Of a stretch of 64,000 bases of DNA, positions 1 through 11,111 are shown piece after piece. The stretch is taken from positions 5,699,264 through 5,763,263 of the forward strand of contig OW203722.1 in the NCBI GenBank assembly GCA_934045075.1. Reading direction: 5' to 3'. Position 1 is the stretch's first letter; every line of letters begins with the position of its first letter. A program made the position numbers and the translations under genes. The notes under the pieces were generated by a model. The model ran no database searches. It saw only the letters and a list, made by a program, of their open reading frames with translations, and was not told the origin of the DNA. Origin of the DNA: Yponomeuta sedellus (lineage: Eukaryota > Arthropoda > Insecta > Lepidoptera > Yponomeutidae).

Positions 1-458
1 GGCACCTCTGTCTTGGCATGCTGTGACATGCCTCAAATGTTAAAGATTTTCATTCTGTTTTCCTTCATATAGTTAGTAAATTCGTGGGAAACATTTCTTA
101 GCAATCTCGAGTAGAGCCCCCATGATGGAACTGAACGGGCCTGCAGATTTATGATCTTTGTGCATCTGCTATCGATTCAGTGCCGTTACTCACAGAATTG
201 AATATCTATTTGAATTACAATCACCCTACCCGCTCCTGTGTAACAAAATACGGCATTCAATTTTTCCCGCTGAATAAATACATAGCGCTTTCCTTTATTG
301 AATTAAAAACAGACACGGTGTAGGGAAATTCGGAAATACGCAGTATGCAAATTTCTACCTACTGCTGGACGGAAAGCCCTGGTGGTGACACGGAATCCCT
401 GCCGTAATCATCAACAGGCTTGGTGTTTACGGACAAATTCTTTGTGCTATGCTAAGCT
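1..458. other. Unassigned sequence
   Basis: No open frame, repeat or RNA gene that I recognise. Base composition is ordinary and AT-leaning. Confidence 0.5.
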
Positions 459-680
459 TAAGTGCTTCGCAAGGCACGTTAAGCCGTTGGTGCCGGCTGT
501 CAGGTACTAGCAGTCGTTAAGCTATCTCAGAGGCCATATGGTCGGCTTGATAACTTCTGACAGGTCCTTATAATCCTCCACCAATCCGACTTGGCATCCG
601 TGGTGGAGTATGGCCTAACCCTCCTGCTATCATGGAAGAGACCGTGCCTCAGCAGTGGTAACATACAAAAGGTTGATATC
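459..680 (+). mobile_element. SINE family A (5S rRNA-derived), 3' part
   Basis: Matches the body and 3' tail of the family-A SINE described at 49,532: GCTTCGCAAGGCACGTTAAG, then the GTGCCGGCTGTC block, the ACTTCTGACAG block, the GGTGGAGTATGGCCTAAC block and the AGCAGTGG tail. The 5S-like promoter head is missing, so this copy is 5'-truncated, as expected for target-primed retroposition. Confidence 0.7.
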
Positions 681-1937
681 ACGCTGGGGATGGCCTAGCT
701 CATGGTCGTGAGATGAGGGCGCACATTTCACCCATCGTTATTCCAATTCACTTTCATCCCTTCTGAACATACTTTCAAAATCGGACAGGATGAAGCCCAC
801 ACAAAAAAGACCGGGTGACGGCGATAATTTTATTCAACACGTGGCGTCTTTTCCGCGTCCTCACCCTACATGCTTTCTGTGTGGCCAAGGGTTATGCCTT
901 CCCCAGGAATTTGCCCATGATCACTATACTGGTTGATAAACGCGGCAGTGATTCTACGTCACCGTGCAAAATTGTCAGTAATAGTTGCCCATTTTATCGG
1001 CGATCGACAGAGTTTTACGGTTCTACAAAAACGGTCGTACAAAATATTTTAAGCAGACGGTCTTTAGCGGACACAGTAGACGGCAATGTTATTACAGTGA
1101 TGTCGTTGACTTGCACCACTTCTTAAATGTCACTTAAGTAGCTATTTAAACGTCGCGTCAGCGTACGTATAAAGAAATTTGCTTAAATGTTACAAGCAGC
1201 AGTGTTACCTACGAGCTATATAAACTTAGAAAGGTAGTCGTGAAAGACACAAATGCATTTTTTTTAAAAGTTCATAGGGTTTGACCATAAGATGTCAACG
1301 GAACTCTTTGTCTAATAAGGTAAAAATTTTTAAGTAATTTTATATACTGTTGTTTTAATATAATATATGGCGTATTATATAATAATGTGCAAGTTTATTT
1401 GAGTACACCACATTACTATAGGTATTGCTTTTCTTTTTTTTGCACGCCTACCAAATTTTTCGTTTTTAAGCTTCCTTTTGCGATTTACTGGTAGAAAATT
1501 CTTATGGCATTAAGTTCGCCGCATTGTACGCTTCTACTGTTAAAATTTAATTGCAATATAAGTAATAATAATAATAGTAATGATAACTACTTTCGGATCT
1601 TAATCGTCAATGCATGTCTTATAAAGAACTCATAAAAACGTGTTTCCGTACGAGTATATTAGGATCAACCAGCAATGAAATAAACCAGTAAATTTTACAG
1701 TTACTACCAATTTGAAGCGTACACAGGCAGTGTTTAGTATGTTAAAAACTGTTAATGCTCCTCACCATGCCAACAAGCCTACAGTAATAGGTGTAGAAGA
1801 ATACATGCCGTGATGTGGGCCTTATTAACGCTCTCACCTCAAAGCTCAAAGCGACGGTAACATCGTAGAAAAAATAAAGAAAGCTGACAATGTACGACTA
1901 AAGCTTCTTTTTCTCTTTTTCGTAGTGTCCTATAGGA
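681..1937. other. Unassigned sequence, 1.26 kb
   Basis: No supported gene. The longest open frame (around 815-1126) lacks an ATG start and resembles nothing I know. AT-rich after 1,300. Confidence 0.5.
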
Positions 1938-2160
1938 GCGCGAACACTCGTGGCCTAGTGGAACCAAGTGATTGGAATCAATCACTAGGGTTTAGTAACA
2001 ACAGGCGTGGTAAAGACCTGGATGGGTGACCATCCCGTGACTATTGCTAGTGGCATTTTTTTTCGAGCGCTTCCGTGTTTCGTAAGGCACTTTAAGCCCA
2101 TGGTGCGGCGGGCTGTCGTACAATAACAGTCGTTAATCCTTATAAGAGCGCCTATTCTAT
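1938..2160 (+). mobile_element. SINE family A, 5' part with 5S-like promoter
   Basis: Begins with the family head CTCGTGGCCTAGTGGAACC, the GTGATTGGAATCAATCAC palindrome, and a 5S-like internal control region (GGCGTGGTAAAGACC then GGATGGGTGACC). It stops in the GTCGTTAATCC block, so the 3' half is absent. A second copy of the family follows directly at 2,199. Confidence 0.7.
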
Positions 2161-2198
2161 TAAAATATTGTTAATTGCAATTTGAGCAACACAAGACG

Positions 2199-2492
2199 CG
2201 TAAAGTGCATAGATGGGTAAACCGTCTATGACTAACGCTAGTGGCATTTTTCCGAGCGGTTCCGTGCTTCTCAACATACGTTAAGCAGTTAGTGCCGGCT
2301 GCCATCGATAGATGGCAGTCGTTAGGCCAAGTCAGAGGCCTTAGGGCGGCTTGAAAACTTCTGACGGTAACACCAGCCACTAGTATTGCAAGCCTCCACC
2401 AATCCGAACCAGGCTCCCGTGGTGGATTATGGCCTACACTTTCCTCAGAAATGAGACCCGTGCCCCTCGGTGGGGACATAATGTGTTGAGGA
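2199..2492 (+). mobile_element. SINE family A, head-truncated copy
   Basis: Starts inside the 5S-like control region (GATGGGTAAACCG) and continues through the whole body to CCCCTCGGTGGGGACATAATG. Together with 1,938-2,160 it makes a broken head-to-tail pair. Divergence from other copies suggests an older insertion. Confidence 0.65.
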
Positions 2493-3099
2493 TGAATTGC
2501 AAGTTCTCCATTGAGCCTTCTGACGGTTTTTGCTCAAGTAGTGAAAGCGCGAAGTGATGACGCTAACGTTAGTGAAATTACCCCATTAATGGGAACTAAT
2601 GTGGTGGTGTGTTGGGGCTCGAGGGCGGCCTTGCACGCGCGTTGGCGGTAGCCGTTTGATCGCCTGCGAGACTTGCGGTGGAGGGCAATAATGGAATGTT
2701 TACCGTAACGGTAAGTTTACACGGATCCAGTAATAGAATTATATTTCCTCTATAGGTCAACTGCACTTCATATTCCGTTTGATGGTCCTCTGTTTGACCT
2801 CCTGTTTTAATGTTGATAATTTTTGCACAGTTTGGACACAGAACAATCTACAGGTAAGTATTTATTGAGTGTGAGGGTATATTACTACTTAAAACTAGCA
2901 GTCAATTTATTCCGCTGAAAGCATGTTTGTATTAAACCTATCCTGTTTTTAATAGGACAAGAGGCTTTCACCGATATCCGACGATGTAGGTCAACAGTCA
3001 GTCTACGTACTTGTGACCTAGCTCTGGTGCATGTGGGAGTTAATGCGCATACACAATGTTAGGTTGTGTGTGTAGAAGGACGAGCATGCGAGTTTGTGA
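2493..3099. other. Unassigned sequence
   Basis: A short GC-rich stretch around 2,605-2,700 stands out from AT-rich surroundings but has no recognisable motif or frame. Confidence 0.5.
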
Positions 3100-3236
3100 G
3101 GGTGTTACGCGACTGAGGGCTTATTAGCAGAAAATAAACAGCATTATGTTGATGGAGTAAAAGAGGTTTGTTAAGGTGAGAAATCCTGGTCTATACTTGC
3201 CACTGTGGTGTACAGGCGTGAACTCATATCAATTTA
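3100..3236 (+). repeat. LINE-tail relic T1, copy 1
   Basis: Degenerate match to the T1 tail seen clearly at 59,030-59,360 (order: GTTGATGAAGCGAAGGATCGTGG, CCTTGGTCTCTGCCTACCCC, ACAGGCGCGAG). Here the readable pieces are ATGTTGATGGAGTAAAAG, CCTGGTCTATACTTGCCAC and TACAGGCGTGA. A second copy lies 370 bp downstream. Confidence 0.5.
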
Positions 3237-3469
3237 TCATAGCATGAAATTGGAAGGCTAATAAGTCTAACACATTTCATTTCAATGTGCAATTATTGCA
3301 TTGAAATTAAATGAAAAAATATATTGTAAAACAGGGTTGCATTCCTTATACGAGTGAAGGAGAGACACAAAATTTTTTTTTGAGGTTTTAATTTTACCTA
3401 TTGCTGGCGTAATAAATAGATCTATCGTGAAGAGTCCAATATTTGCGAGGGGGTTTACGAAAAAGGGTT

Positions 3470-3606
3470 TGACAGGGGAAAATAAATAGTGTTATGTTGA
3501 TAGAGCGAAAAAGCTTTATCAGGTTCGTGGTCAGTGGGAAATTATTCTGGTCTCTGCCTAACCCTGTGGAGTACAGGCGTGAGTTTTATGAATTTGTAAT
3601 AGCATG
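3470..3606 (+). repeat. LINE-tail relic T1, copy 2
   Basis: Same order of blocks as the copy at 3,100: ATGTTGATAGAGCGAAAAAG, TCTGGTCTCTGCCTAACCC and GTACAGGCGTGAG. The two lie as a direct repeat, from either local duplication or two insertions. Confidence 0.5.
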
Positions 3607-4279
3607 ACATAAGACGGTTTGCATTAGGGTGCAGGTTAGACGTATAAACCGGAATAGTGCATGTTGGGCCACGTGCATTATAAGGTTTCGAGGGTTTTTT
3701 ACCTGCTTTACAGAACTAACAACTTTATGAAACAATTTTTTTTATGTCACTTTGAATTTTTCCTTTTTGAAGTTATTCGTCTATTCCTCTTGAAGAATAC
3801 ACACTTCTCCGATCAACCGTTCAGCCGAGAGAGGAGGAAAGGGCAAGAAAACCCTAAATCAAAAAAATGGTCTTATTAAAATATTAAAAATGGTCTTATT
3901 AAGAACGACCAATGCAGCGATATTCCATACCATAGTGCAAGCGAGAAAAAGACATTGCATCCCCAATATAGATGAAGCGGAGGAACCAATTCTTTGTTTG
4001 AGATTTATCTTAACTTTTTAGTTAGCGTCCTAAATATGTATATAAATATTTGTCAAATTTTAGCTTTCTAGTACTTGTTAACTCTGTGCTAAGCCGTGGA
4101 CAGGCAGACAGACGGACAGACTGAGGGACGAAATCAATAGTATAATATATACGCTAATGGCTGCCAATTGTACTGTATCTTTATAATTGTGGTATATTGT
4201 GATTTTCCTTATGACTGTCTATGTTTAAATTAATACTTACAATCGCAAACGATTTTCATTCAATAACAATACTACGCTG
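3607..4279. other. Unassigned sequence
   Basis: A 72-codon ATG frame at 3,661-3,879 exists but shows no domain, signal or compositional support. Otherwise nothing recognised. Confidence 0.5.
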
Positions 4280-4990
4280 CGTTGCCACACCGGCGGCCTC
4301 GCATCGCATCACCCCTCCTGCTTTCTCATCTTTTTTCATCACTCGTGCGAAATATATTATTTCACATTCTAGACTTAGACTTTGCGACGTACATCGAATT
4401 GTCATAGTCAACCACGAATTGTAGTTATATAAATCAGATTCCAGGTATCACGACGCAACAGCAGCGTAACGCGTGAACTGGCCTTTAGCACCCTAATGCA
4501 CACCAAAGCCGATAGAAAACAAAATCACCCTTCTTCTCATTTTTGTGTCACTCGTGCGACGCATATACTTAGACTTTGCCATAGTCAACCACAAATTGTA
4601 GTTTTATGGAACATATCTCAAATATCACGACGCGACCACACCAAACCCGATAGAAAAGCAAAATTGCCCTTTCTAGCCTCTCAATCTTTAAGTTTTCAGT
4701 CGTCACTCCCTTAGTTTTCTAGTTTCTCCCATTCTATACTTAGACTTTGTAATGTATATCGGAAGATCAAAGTACCTAAACCACTAATAATGTAGTTCTA
4801 TAAATTGTAGTCCCACGACGCATCATTCACGCAACGTGTGGACTGGCCTTTAGGACCCTTTTGAACACCGAAGCCGATAGAAAAGCAAAATAATAACCCG
4901 ACCGCGTCTGAAAATACCGAACCGCCGTACTTATTAACTGCACTCATCCAATCACCAGCGGAGCGCGTCACACGATGGTCCTCTGTCGTT
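4280..4990. repeat. Degenerate tandem repeat, about three units of 140-230 bp
   Basis: Three successive units carry the same ordered landmarks. These are an ACTCGTGCGA-like block, ATACTTAGACTTTG, an ATTGTAGTT block, CACGACGC, CTGGCCTTTAG-type sequence and CCGATAGAAAA(G)CAAAAT. The last landmark recurs near 4,510, 4,650 and 4,875. Units differ by many substitutions and indels, so this is an old array. No coding potential. Confidence 0.6.
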
Positions 4991-5407
4991 TCCATCTTTC
5001 ATATGGGGCCCAATACCAACGTATACACGGGTACACCGAGTCTCTAACACAACGGTATACGGTCGCTTTTTGTTCGTGTACACCGCACGGATAGGTTTGT
5101 AGCTCTATACGAATGTCCTCGACTCAATAGAAATGCCATCACGTTCGTTCCAATAAATCCGACATTTTTATTAGTCTCTAGGCCTTATCCGAGACGCTCC
5201 CACTTGGCGTGAATCTGGTTCGAGTCGGCTGTGAATATTGACACTTTTGTCCGGAGATTGCGCGTGAAATGGTATCGTCTGCGAGATAGGCTGGCTTTAA
5301 ACGATTTTTGTCTCTGTAGTCAGATGGCTATAGTCTATTTCATACACCGTATAATTCCGACAGTTTTAAGTTTTTAATAATAAATCTTTTGTACCTTTCA
5401 TCTACCT
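4991..5407. other. Unassigned sequence
   Basis: Nothing recognised on either strand. Confidence 0.5.
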
Positions 5408-5536
5408 ATTGTATGAAAGCAGGCGTTACTTTGCGGAAATCCATAATAGCATTAAAATGTGAAAATTATTTTGCTAAATTCCGCCATAAATCCCACAAGC
5501 ACCATGCGGTTAGTTAATGCACCGCCCTCCCTCCTA
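5408..5536 (-). mobile_element. Short retroposon family S, partial copy
   Basis: Shares GCAGGCGTTACTTTGCGGAA, ATCCATAATAGCATTAAAA and the CACAAGCACCATGCGGTTAG block with copies at 47,799 and 61,765. It continues into ATGCACCGCCCTCCCTCC, matching the reverse complement of the GGGAGGGAGGGCGGTGCATT block in those copies. Nature discussed at 61,765. Confidence 0.65.
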
Positions 5537-5582
5537 CTCTTTCATCTATCTACCTTTTTACTCGACTACATTACGATAATCC

Positions 5583-5760
5583 ATAATATAAGAATGAATC
5601 GCTGAATGTGTTGGTAAGCGCAATTCAAGAGCAGCTGAACCGATTTCGCTAAATTCTTTTTTAGAATATTCCTTGAAGTACCTACGAGGATTGTTCTTAT
5701 GGAGGGAAAAACAATAAAGAATCGACCGTTAGGCGGTACGAAGTTCGCTGGGTCAGCTAT
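5583..5760 (+). mobile_element. Non-autonomous Helitron fragment
   Basis: Contains AATGAATCGCTGAATGTGTT, GCTGAACCGATTTCGCTAAA, TTTAGAATATTCCTTGAAGT and the terminal CGGTACGAAGTTCGCTGGGT block, matching the better copy at 62,380-62,560. The expected 3' end CTAG reads CTAT here, and the 5' TC terminus is degraded. A small hairpin (CCGTTAGGCGG) precedes the end, as in Helitrons. Confidence 0.65.
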
Positions 5761-6295
5761 TAAAAAATAAAATTGTGACTGTCTAATATATAATAAAGCA
5801 TCTGATCAAACTGTTATCTATTTTGGCAGAAACCGCTTTTGTATTTTGAATAAACAATGAATCAATGTAAATCTCGTGTCACAGTGTTTGGTATCAAACT
5901 CCTCCAAAACGGCGTTAACGGTTTTTATGACGTTTTTGTCCATACTGTGACATTTTTGTGCACGTCTGAGAATAGGTAGGCTAATTGATATGGCAAAATA
6001 GCATTTGCGGGTCAACTAGTAAATAATAATATTGCTAGAATATTTTCGGGGCTTAATCGCGTAGTAATTTATTGCTATTTATTGTGAACTTTTTGGTTTC
6101 AAAATAAGCAATATTATTATAACATATTTTAAACTTTCGTGACTTGTACACATAGTTAGAATACATAGTTTTCTTCCCAGTTTAGGATATTGCTCCCCGC
6201 CCAGTTTTAATCTAATTTCAGGACTACCAATATTTGAAGGCAGTATTTTCTAGTTGTCAATAAACTATTTATCTTTTACTGAACACAATCATCAA
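5761..6295. other. Unassigned sequence with a weak dispersed repeat
   Basis: About 5,820-6,010 shares short blocks in opposite orientation with 13,685-13,815 (AATTAGCCTAC, GATACCAAACACTG/GATACTAAACACTG), so an old dispersed repeat may be present. No supported gene. Confidence 0.4.
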
Positions 6296-6393
6296 ATGGA
6301 AGTATTTTATTCAAAGTTAGAGACAAACTGTGACTTGTTGAAAGTTACAAGTTAAACTAAGTGTCCATTTCAAAATCCAAATCAAAATCTAGG
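6296..6393 (-). repeat. LINE family J2 3' end relic
   Basis: Reverse-strand match to the 3' UTR of the truncated LINE at 56,632-57,893: TTTTATTCAAAGT, CTAAGTGTCCATTTCAAAAT and AAATCTAG. Only the terminal 100 bp remain. Confidence 0.65.
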
Positions 6394-6520
6394 CCAATGT
6401 TACTATATCCTACTTTTCTTCGAATACAGTTCATTATAATTTCATTGAGGACACCCCAACACTATTAGTAAGGGTTTTATAATTACCAGTATCTTATCGC
6501 CTTATACACATTTATGTCGT

Positions 6521-6680
6521 CTAAAAACCTATTTAGAGGCTAAAAATTCCACCCATGCCGGGATTCGAGCCCGCGACCCTTGGCTATCCGTGCCAGGGCT
6601 CTTTACAACTGAGCTAATGGGCGACTCACCGGCATCAGTCAAATTTCGAACCTCCTTACAATATTCTCTGTATTACGTAC
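6521..6680 (-). mobile_element. SINE family B (tRNA-headed)
   Basis: Reverse strand reads a tRNA-like head: TTAGCTCAGTTG (A box), an anticodon-arm-like CTGGCACGGATAGCCA region and GGGTTCGAATCCCGGC (B box). The body AATTTTTAGCCTCTAAATAG follows. Upstream in the sense direction is the family leader GTACGTAATACAGAGAATAT. This copy has point changes in both boxes. It lies back-to-back with the plus-strand copy at 6,681. Confidence 0.75.
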
Positions 6681-6830
6681 AGACAACGACACGGATAGCC
6701 GAACAGCCGGATAGCTGGCACGGATAGCCAGAGGTCCCGGGTTCGAATCCCGGCATAGGTGGAATTTTTAGCCTCTAAATAGGTTTTCAAATTTGTCCTT
6801 AGCATAGGTTAGTGCATTAAAAATATATTT
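6681..6830 (+). mobile_element. SINE family B, plus-strand partner
   Basis: GGCACGGATAGCCAGAGG, GGTTCGAATCCCGGCATAG, AATTTTTAGCCTCTAAATAG and the longer tail GTCCTTAGCATAGGTTAGTG then CATTAAAAA. The A-box part is replaced by an imperfect duplication of the anticodon-arm region. With 6,521-6,680 it forms an inverted pair. Confidence 0.7.
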
Positions 6831-7149
6831 ATGTCGTTCCTCATTAAAGAAACTCGTATTCGTGCTAAAAGATTCCGACTAACTAAACCAGTATTATAAA
6901 CATTAATCGACTAAAAGTGTTCATTACACGCTATTACAATCCCTAAACCATATTCATTATGCAAATGCATGGCTTATTGAAATTTTCCTGTATGCACAGT
7001 CAGGTTTAGCTTGATTATGCAAAATCACATGATTACAGGGTTTAGGGGCCGGGCCTATTCTAATTTTCAGTTGTTTAATCTCTTCATACTCAGTGGACAC
7101 TTCAGGTCCATATTATTTTGCGTGCGTCGCGCACTAGATATACATACGC
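6831..7149. other. Unassigned sequence
   Basis: Nothing recognised. Confidence 0.5.
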
Positions 7150-7215
7150 TGTCAACCCTTGTATAACCCCACTGCTGGGGCACGGGTTTCTTTCTGCATT
7201 GCCTAGCCTGCTAAG
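7150..7215 (-). mobile_element. SINE family A, 3' end fragment
   Basis: Only the terminal block (GTCAACCCTTGTATAACCCC, ACTGCTGGGGCACGGG) is present. Confidence 0.6.
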
Positions 7216-7382
7216 CCCTGGAGGTAACAGTTACTTCATGTCTTATAAAACTACGTAGATTTAGAAGAACTTTTTCCTCTTGTTATCAAAAAAAGATGAG
7301 GAAAATATTGGACCTGCAACAGTAAGTTTTCCTGACTTCCTACTAAATCATTGGGTGTGAATTAAGAAAGTTATTCGTGATG

Positions 7383-7535
7383 TCCTATTTCTGGAACGCC
7401 AGGGCATAGGAGGCTAGGGTTAGGCCATAGTCCACCACAGGGGCAACGTCCGGGATGGTGGAGGATTGTAAGACAGTGGTGGGTTGGTGGACGATTGTAA
7501 GACTGTTAGAAGTTATCAAGCAAAACAAAACGTAA
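7383..7535 (-). mobile_element. SINE family A, 3' half fragment
   Basis: GTTAGGCCATAGTCCACCAC, GGTGGAGGATTGTAAGACAG and AGAAGTTATCAAGC match the 3' half of family A on the minus strand. A short internal duplication of the GGTGGACGATTGTAAGAC block is visible. Confidence 0.6.
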
Positions 7536-7539
7536 GCCC

Positions 7540-7700
7540 ATAATTGTATAAGTTGTATAGGTTGTAAAGGTTGTCTGGAACAGATCATTTTTAGTGATAA
7601 AGCCGCCGTCTGTACTCTTAGGTTAAGAAATATCTGTGTAATTTCCATTTTTATGTACAATAAAGTGTTCTCTATCTCTCTATTGTATTATCTATCTATC
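7540..7700 (+). repeat. LINE-tail T2 with (TCTA)n end
   Basis: Contains CTGGAACAGATCATTTTTAG, TGATAAAGCCGCCGTCTGTA and TGTACAATAAAGTGTTCTCT followed by CTATC repeats. The same tail is on the minus strand at 24,265, 47,556 and 50,380. Typical of a 5'-truncated LINE 3' UTR; no ORF remains. Confidence 0.6.
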
Positions 7701-8204
7701 TATTGTATTATTGCATTGGGGTTGTTTTGTTATCACTTCTTTCTTGCTTGCCGTAAGAGGCTTTCTCAGATTGAGAGCTTTAACTCTTTCCCTGCGTGAC
7801 CACGTCAGCAAAAAACACTCTATTTATTATCTTCAAACACAAAGAAACAAAAATCGTTTACTGTCCTTTTCACTCACACTAAGTGTAAATGGTGTTAAGA
7901 TGAAAGCTCAGAACGGTCGGCCGTTTAACCAATGTTGTTCTGCTAGTAGCTCCATGAACCTTAGCTTGTTACTCATTCAACTTACAACGCCCACGTGTTT
8001 CTGCAACATCTACAAACCTGTCACGCTACAGTGGGCCTTATCGCGTGTGGCATAGGCCTGGTTATCGAACAGACAGATGACTTCCAGGTGAAGCTGAATG
8101 TACATCAGTTTCGAACAGATAGCACACCTTGTGTCCGGACATACGTATGCATTGTACTTGAATCGAACTGGGTATTTCTACTAAGACAGTGACACCTTCA
8201 GGTT
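7701..8204. other. Unassigned sequence
   Basis: Two overlapping open frames here have no ATG support (TTG start) or recognisable product. Confidence 0.5.
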
Positions 8205-8250
8205 TTTTAAAATTGTCCTTAGCACGGATTAGAGCATTAAAAAGAATATA
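8205..8250 (+). repeat. SINE family B tail fragment
   Basis: AAAATTGTCCTTAGCACGG and GCATTAAAAAGAATATAAT, the 3' module of the longer family-B copies, without head. Confidence 0.55.
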
Positions 8251-8671
8251 ATCTATAACCTTGCTTAAAAAACTAAGGGTTCTTCACACGGCGCTCCCAT
8301 GCTTAAAAGTCCCGAGGCAGTGCGCGTTTTACAAACGTGGTTTGACAACGCGTATTTGCGATGAGAAATCATATAATGTAAGACAACTGTTTTAAGGGTA
8401 TCGTAATAATTGATTCCTTGCATTGTTTGCGCACACCAGCGCTGAAAAATCTCATTGTGAAAATAACGGTTTTGTGCGGGTCCTAATTGGTGCCTTTCAC
8501 TCGATGTTTTTCCTTAAACTAAAAGCGTGTGTGTGTGTGTGTATGTGTGTGTGGCTGTGTGTGTGATGTTTCTTGGTCTCTTGAGCCAAGGTTCTTTAAT
8601 TGAAAGGTAATTCTAGGCCGCCCTCTTTTCTTTTATCTGAACAAGAGGCCTAATGTGTCTATGTTGTTTTG
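8251..8671. other. Unassigned sequence with (GT)n tract
   Basis: An imperfect GT/TG microsatellite lies at about 8,526-8,565. The rest is unrecognised. Confidence 0.5.
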
Positions 8672-8905
8672 TTTATTTCTGGTATTGGTCCGCTACGGCC
8701 CAAAGCTGAGCTGAGATGATTTTGGTGCCACTCCTAGTTTTTAAATTTTTAGGTGATAAGTTTATTTTTATTGAATTCTATTTCAAGGTAAAGAATTTAC
8801 ATTCTGTTTGCTGAATGTCAATTGACAAGGAAAAATGACAGTGAAAGCCGCCGCTTTACAATCGGGCCCTAACATAATGGTACTAAATAAACGTTTCTAT
8901 CTTAT
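8672..8905 (+). repeat. LINE-tail T4, split by a J1 LINE end
   Basis: The outer parts (8,672-8,752 and 8,871-8,905) match the tail at 52,785-52,940: AAAGCTGAGCTGAGATGATT, TTTTGGTGCC, then AATGGTACTAAATAAACG. Between them, 8,755-8,870 on the minus strand matches the 3' end of the full LINE at 42,200-42,354 (GTAAAGAATTTACATTCTGT, TTGCTGAATGTCAA, GTGAAAGCCGC). A J1 LINE end therefore landed in an older T4 tail. Confidence 0.6.
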
Positions 8906-9280
8906 AGTCTGTTAGCTTTTAGAATATATCTTGGTTACTATCGGATAGAATCGGATATATTGTATAACAGAAATATCGGAACTAATATGACACTCAATTA
9001 AAAAAACTTAAATAAACGTAATAAGAAAAATTTTATACAGAGCAGGAAGTAGAATCACACTCGTGTGATTTCGGCGAAAACCGAAGCCTACTCTAGAGCC
9101 CGAGGTATGTTCTAAAATTAATCTGTGTAATCTATTAGCTTTTAATTTATACCCCAGGCTCTACTACTTTCACTATTTTGAAAAGCTATGTAATTATTAG
9201 TTCATATTAGTTCCGATATTTCTATTACACGATTATATCCGATAGCAGCCGAGGTATATTCTAAAAGCTAAAAGACTGTA
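8906..9280. mobile_element. Imperfect foldback element (MITE-like)
   Basis: Arms of roughly 75-85 bp at 8,907-8,990 and 9,203-9,279 are imperfect inverted repeats (AGCTTTTAGAATATA, CTATCGGATA, AATATCGGAACTAATATGA and their complements). The centre carries further partial copies of the arm sequence. No transposase; class unknown. Confidence 0.55.
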
Positions 9281-9284
9281 TATA

Positions 9285-9390
9285 TATCCTCTTCAGGCTA
9301 TATTAGTCCACTGCTGGACATAGCCCTCCCCTAAAAAGCGCCATAGCGCAAGGTTGTGCCAGCATTGGGGGGTAATGCCCATAGTATATA
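9285..9390 (-). repeat. LINE-tail T3 fragment
   Basis: CTTCAGGCTATATTAGTCCA, CTGCTGGACATAGCCCTCCC and GCGCAAGGTTGTGCCA match the tail at 63,162-63,410, also on the minus strand. The CCACTGCTGG decamer is present. Confidence 0.6.
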
Positions 9391-9393
9391 TAT

Positions 9394-9585
<192 letters not shown>

Positions 9586-9866
9586 TAAAGATAACGCCTT
9601 CTTCCCCTGTACTGGCCCGGCTAAACACCATCCGGTTTGGCGGGCGCTCCAGTTATGAAATATGCATGAGGCGAAATCCAAATCAAAGCCGCGCGGGGCG
9701 TTTCCGGGTGCGCGGATCACCTGTCCAGCTTCCTGTTTCTAGCTTACAGGACAATAGAAAAAAATACAACTACAATATAAACGTAGGTGTACCGATAAGG
9801 TTCAACAACAAAAAATTCTAAGGTCTATGTGATAACACGTGCTCAAGAATCGATTCGATTCGATGT

Positions 9867-10608
9867 CAACCCTGCTGGGACACGAGTCTCTTCCTGCATC
9901 GCAGAAAGGTTAGGCCATAAGATCCGGGTTGGTGAAGCATTGTAAGACAGTGGTGGGCCTTACTGTCAGAAGTAATCAAGCCGCCTCTGACATGGCTTAT
10001 ATAACGACTGCCATTACATGATAGCTGATACCAACGGCTTAACGTGCCTTGAGAAGCACGGAAGCGCACTATCTACTACCGCTAATGTCACTTCTATAGC
10101 GCACTATAGAAATGCCACTAGCGGTAGTCACGGGTCGGTCACCCATCCTGCGCCTGACCGTTATCAACCCTTGTATGTCCCCACTGCTGGGGCACGGGTC
10201 TCTTCCTGTATCGCAGGAAGGTTAGGCCATACTCCACCACTGGGGCCAAGTCCGGGTTGGTGGAGGATTGTAAGACAGTGGCGGGTCTTACTGTCAGAAG
10301 TTATCAAGCCGCCCATAAGGCCTCTGACACGGCTTAACGAGTGCCATTGTATGACAGCCGGCACCAACGGCTTAGCGTGCCTTGCGAAGCACGGAAGCGC
10401 TCGGAAAAATGCCACTAGCGGTAATCACGGGACGCTCACCCATCCCGTACTTGACCGCGCCTGTTGTTGCTTAACCAAGTGATTGATTCCAATCACTCGG
10501 TTCGCCTAGGCCACGAGCGCTTCAGGCCACGAGCGCGCCTGACCGTGGTTGCTTTATTGAAGAGATTGATTCCAATCACTCGGTTCGACTAGGCCACGAG
10601 CACTTCAT
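9867..10608 (-). mobile_element. SINE family A, outer copy (split at 10,161-10,534)
   Basis: The outer copy occupies 9,867-10,160 and 10,546-10,608. Its 3' end is at the left (GTCAACCCTGCTGGGACACG) and its head at the right (CCAATCACTCGGTTCGACTA, GGCCACGAGC). It is split by a second family-A copy, with the 11-bp sequence GCGCCTGACCG duplicated at 10,150-10,160 and 10,535-10,545. It also has a small internal duplication around 10,060-10,110. Confidence 0.8.
10161..10534 (-). mobile_element. SINE family A, full-length inner copy (374 bp)
   Basis: Complete from the head (CTAGGCCACGAGCGC on this strand) through the 5S-like control region (CACCCATCCCGTACTTGACC, CGCGCCTGTTGTTGCTTAAC) to the tail (CCCCACTGCTGGGGCACGGG, TTATCAACCC). 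The 11-bp target duplication shows target-primed integration and fixes both ends. RNA polymerase III transcription is inferred from the 5S-type promoter. Confidence 0.85.
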
Positions 10609-11111
10609 TCGTATTAAATAAAATACTCAAGTATACAAATGTTGTTTTAATTTTTATGTACAATATAGTGTTTTTCAACTTAATCTTTCGTAAGCACTAT
10701 ACATTGGTCGGACTCTTCCGACAAAAAATCAAGATTTTCGTTTTGACTTTCTCCGTTCCAGTGACCAAGACGAAAATGTATGTGAAATAGGAAATTTACT
10801 GTATTCATATTTATAGTTTAGGCATATCCTTGGGCAGTGAAAAGACGCCTCTTTGGGGCAAAGAGACGTCAAAGAGACCCTCATCAAATTCACCAACTTT
10901 TATCTTCTTGTCCATACAAATACGTGGAAATCGTGAAGAGGGTACCTACTTGGGACTGGGTTCATTAAGTCATTTGACACAACTTTGCTGGGTAAAACGC
11001 CTTTCGCGAAAAGGGGAAACCTGTGCATAACTTTGCCAAGAAGTGCCATGAGGTAGATTCGATAAGGCTTTACACAATAATATAATTATAATAACGCAGC
11101 TTATATAATTA
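10609..11111. other. Unassigned sequence
   Basis: No supported gene or repeat. Confidence 0.5.
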
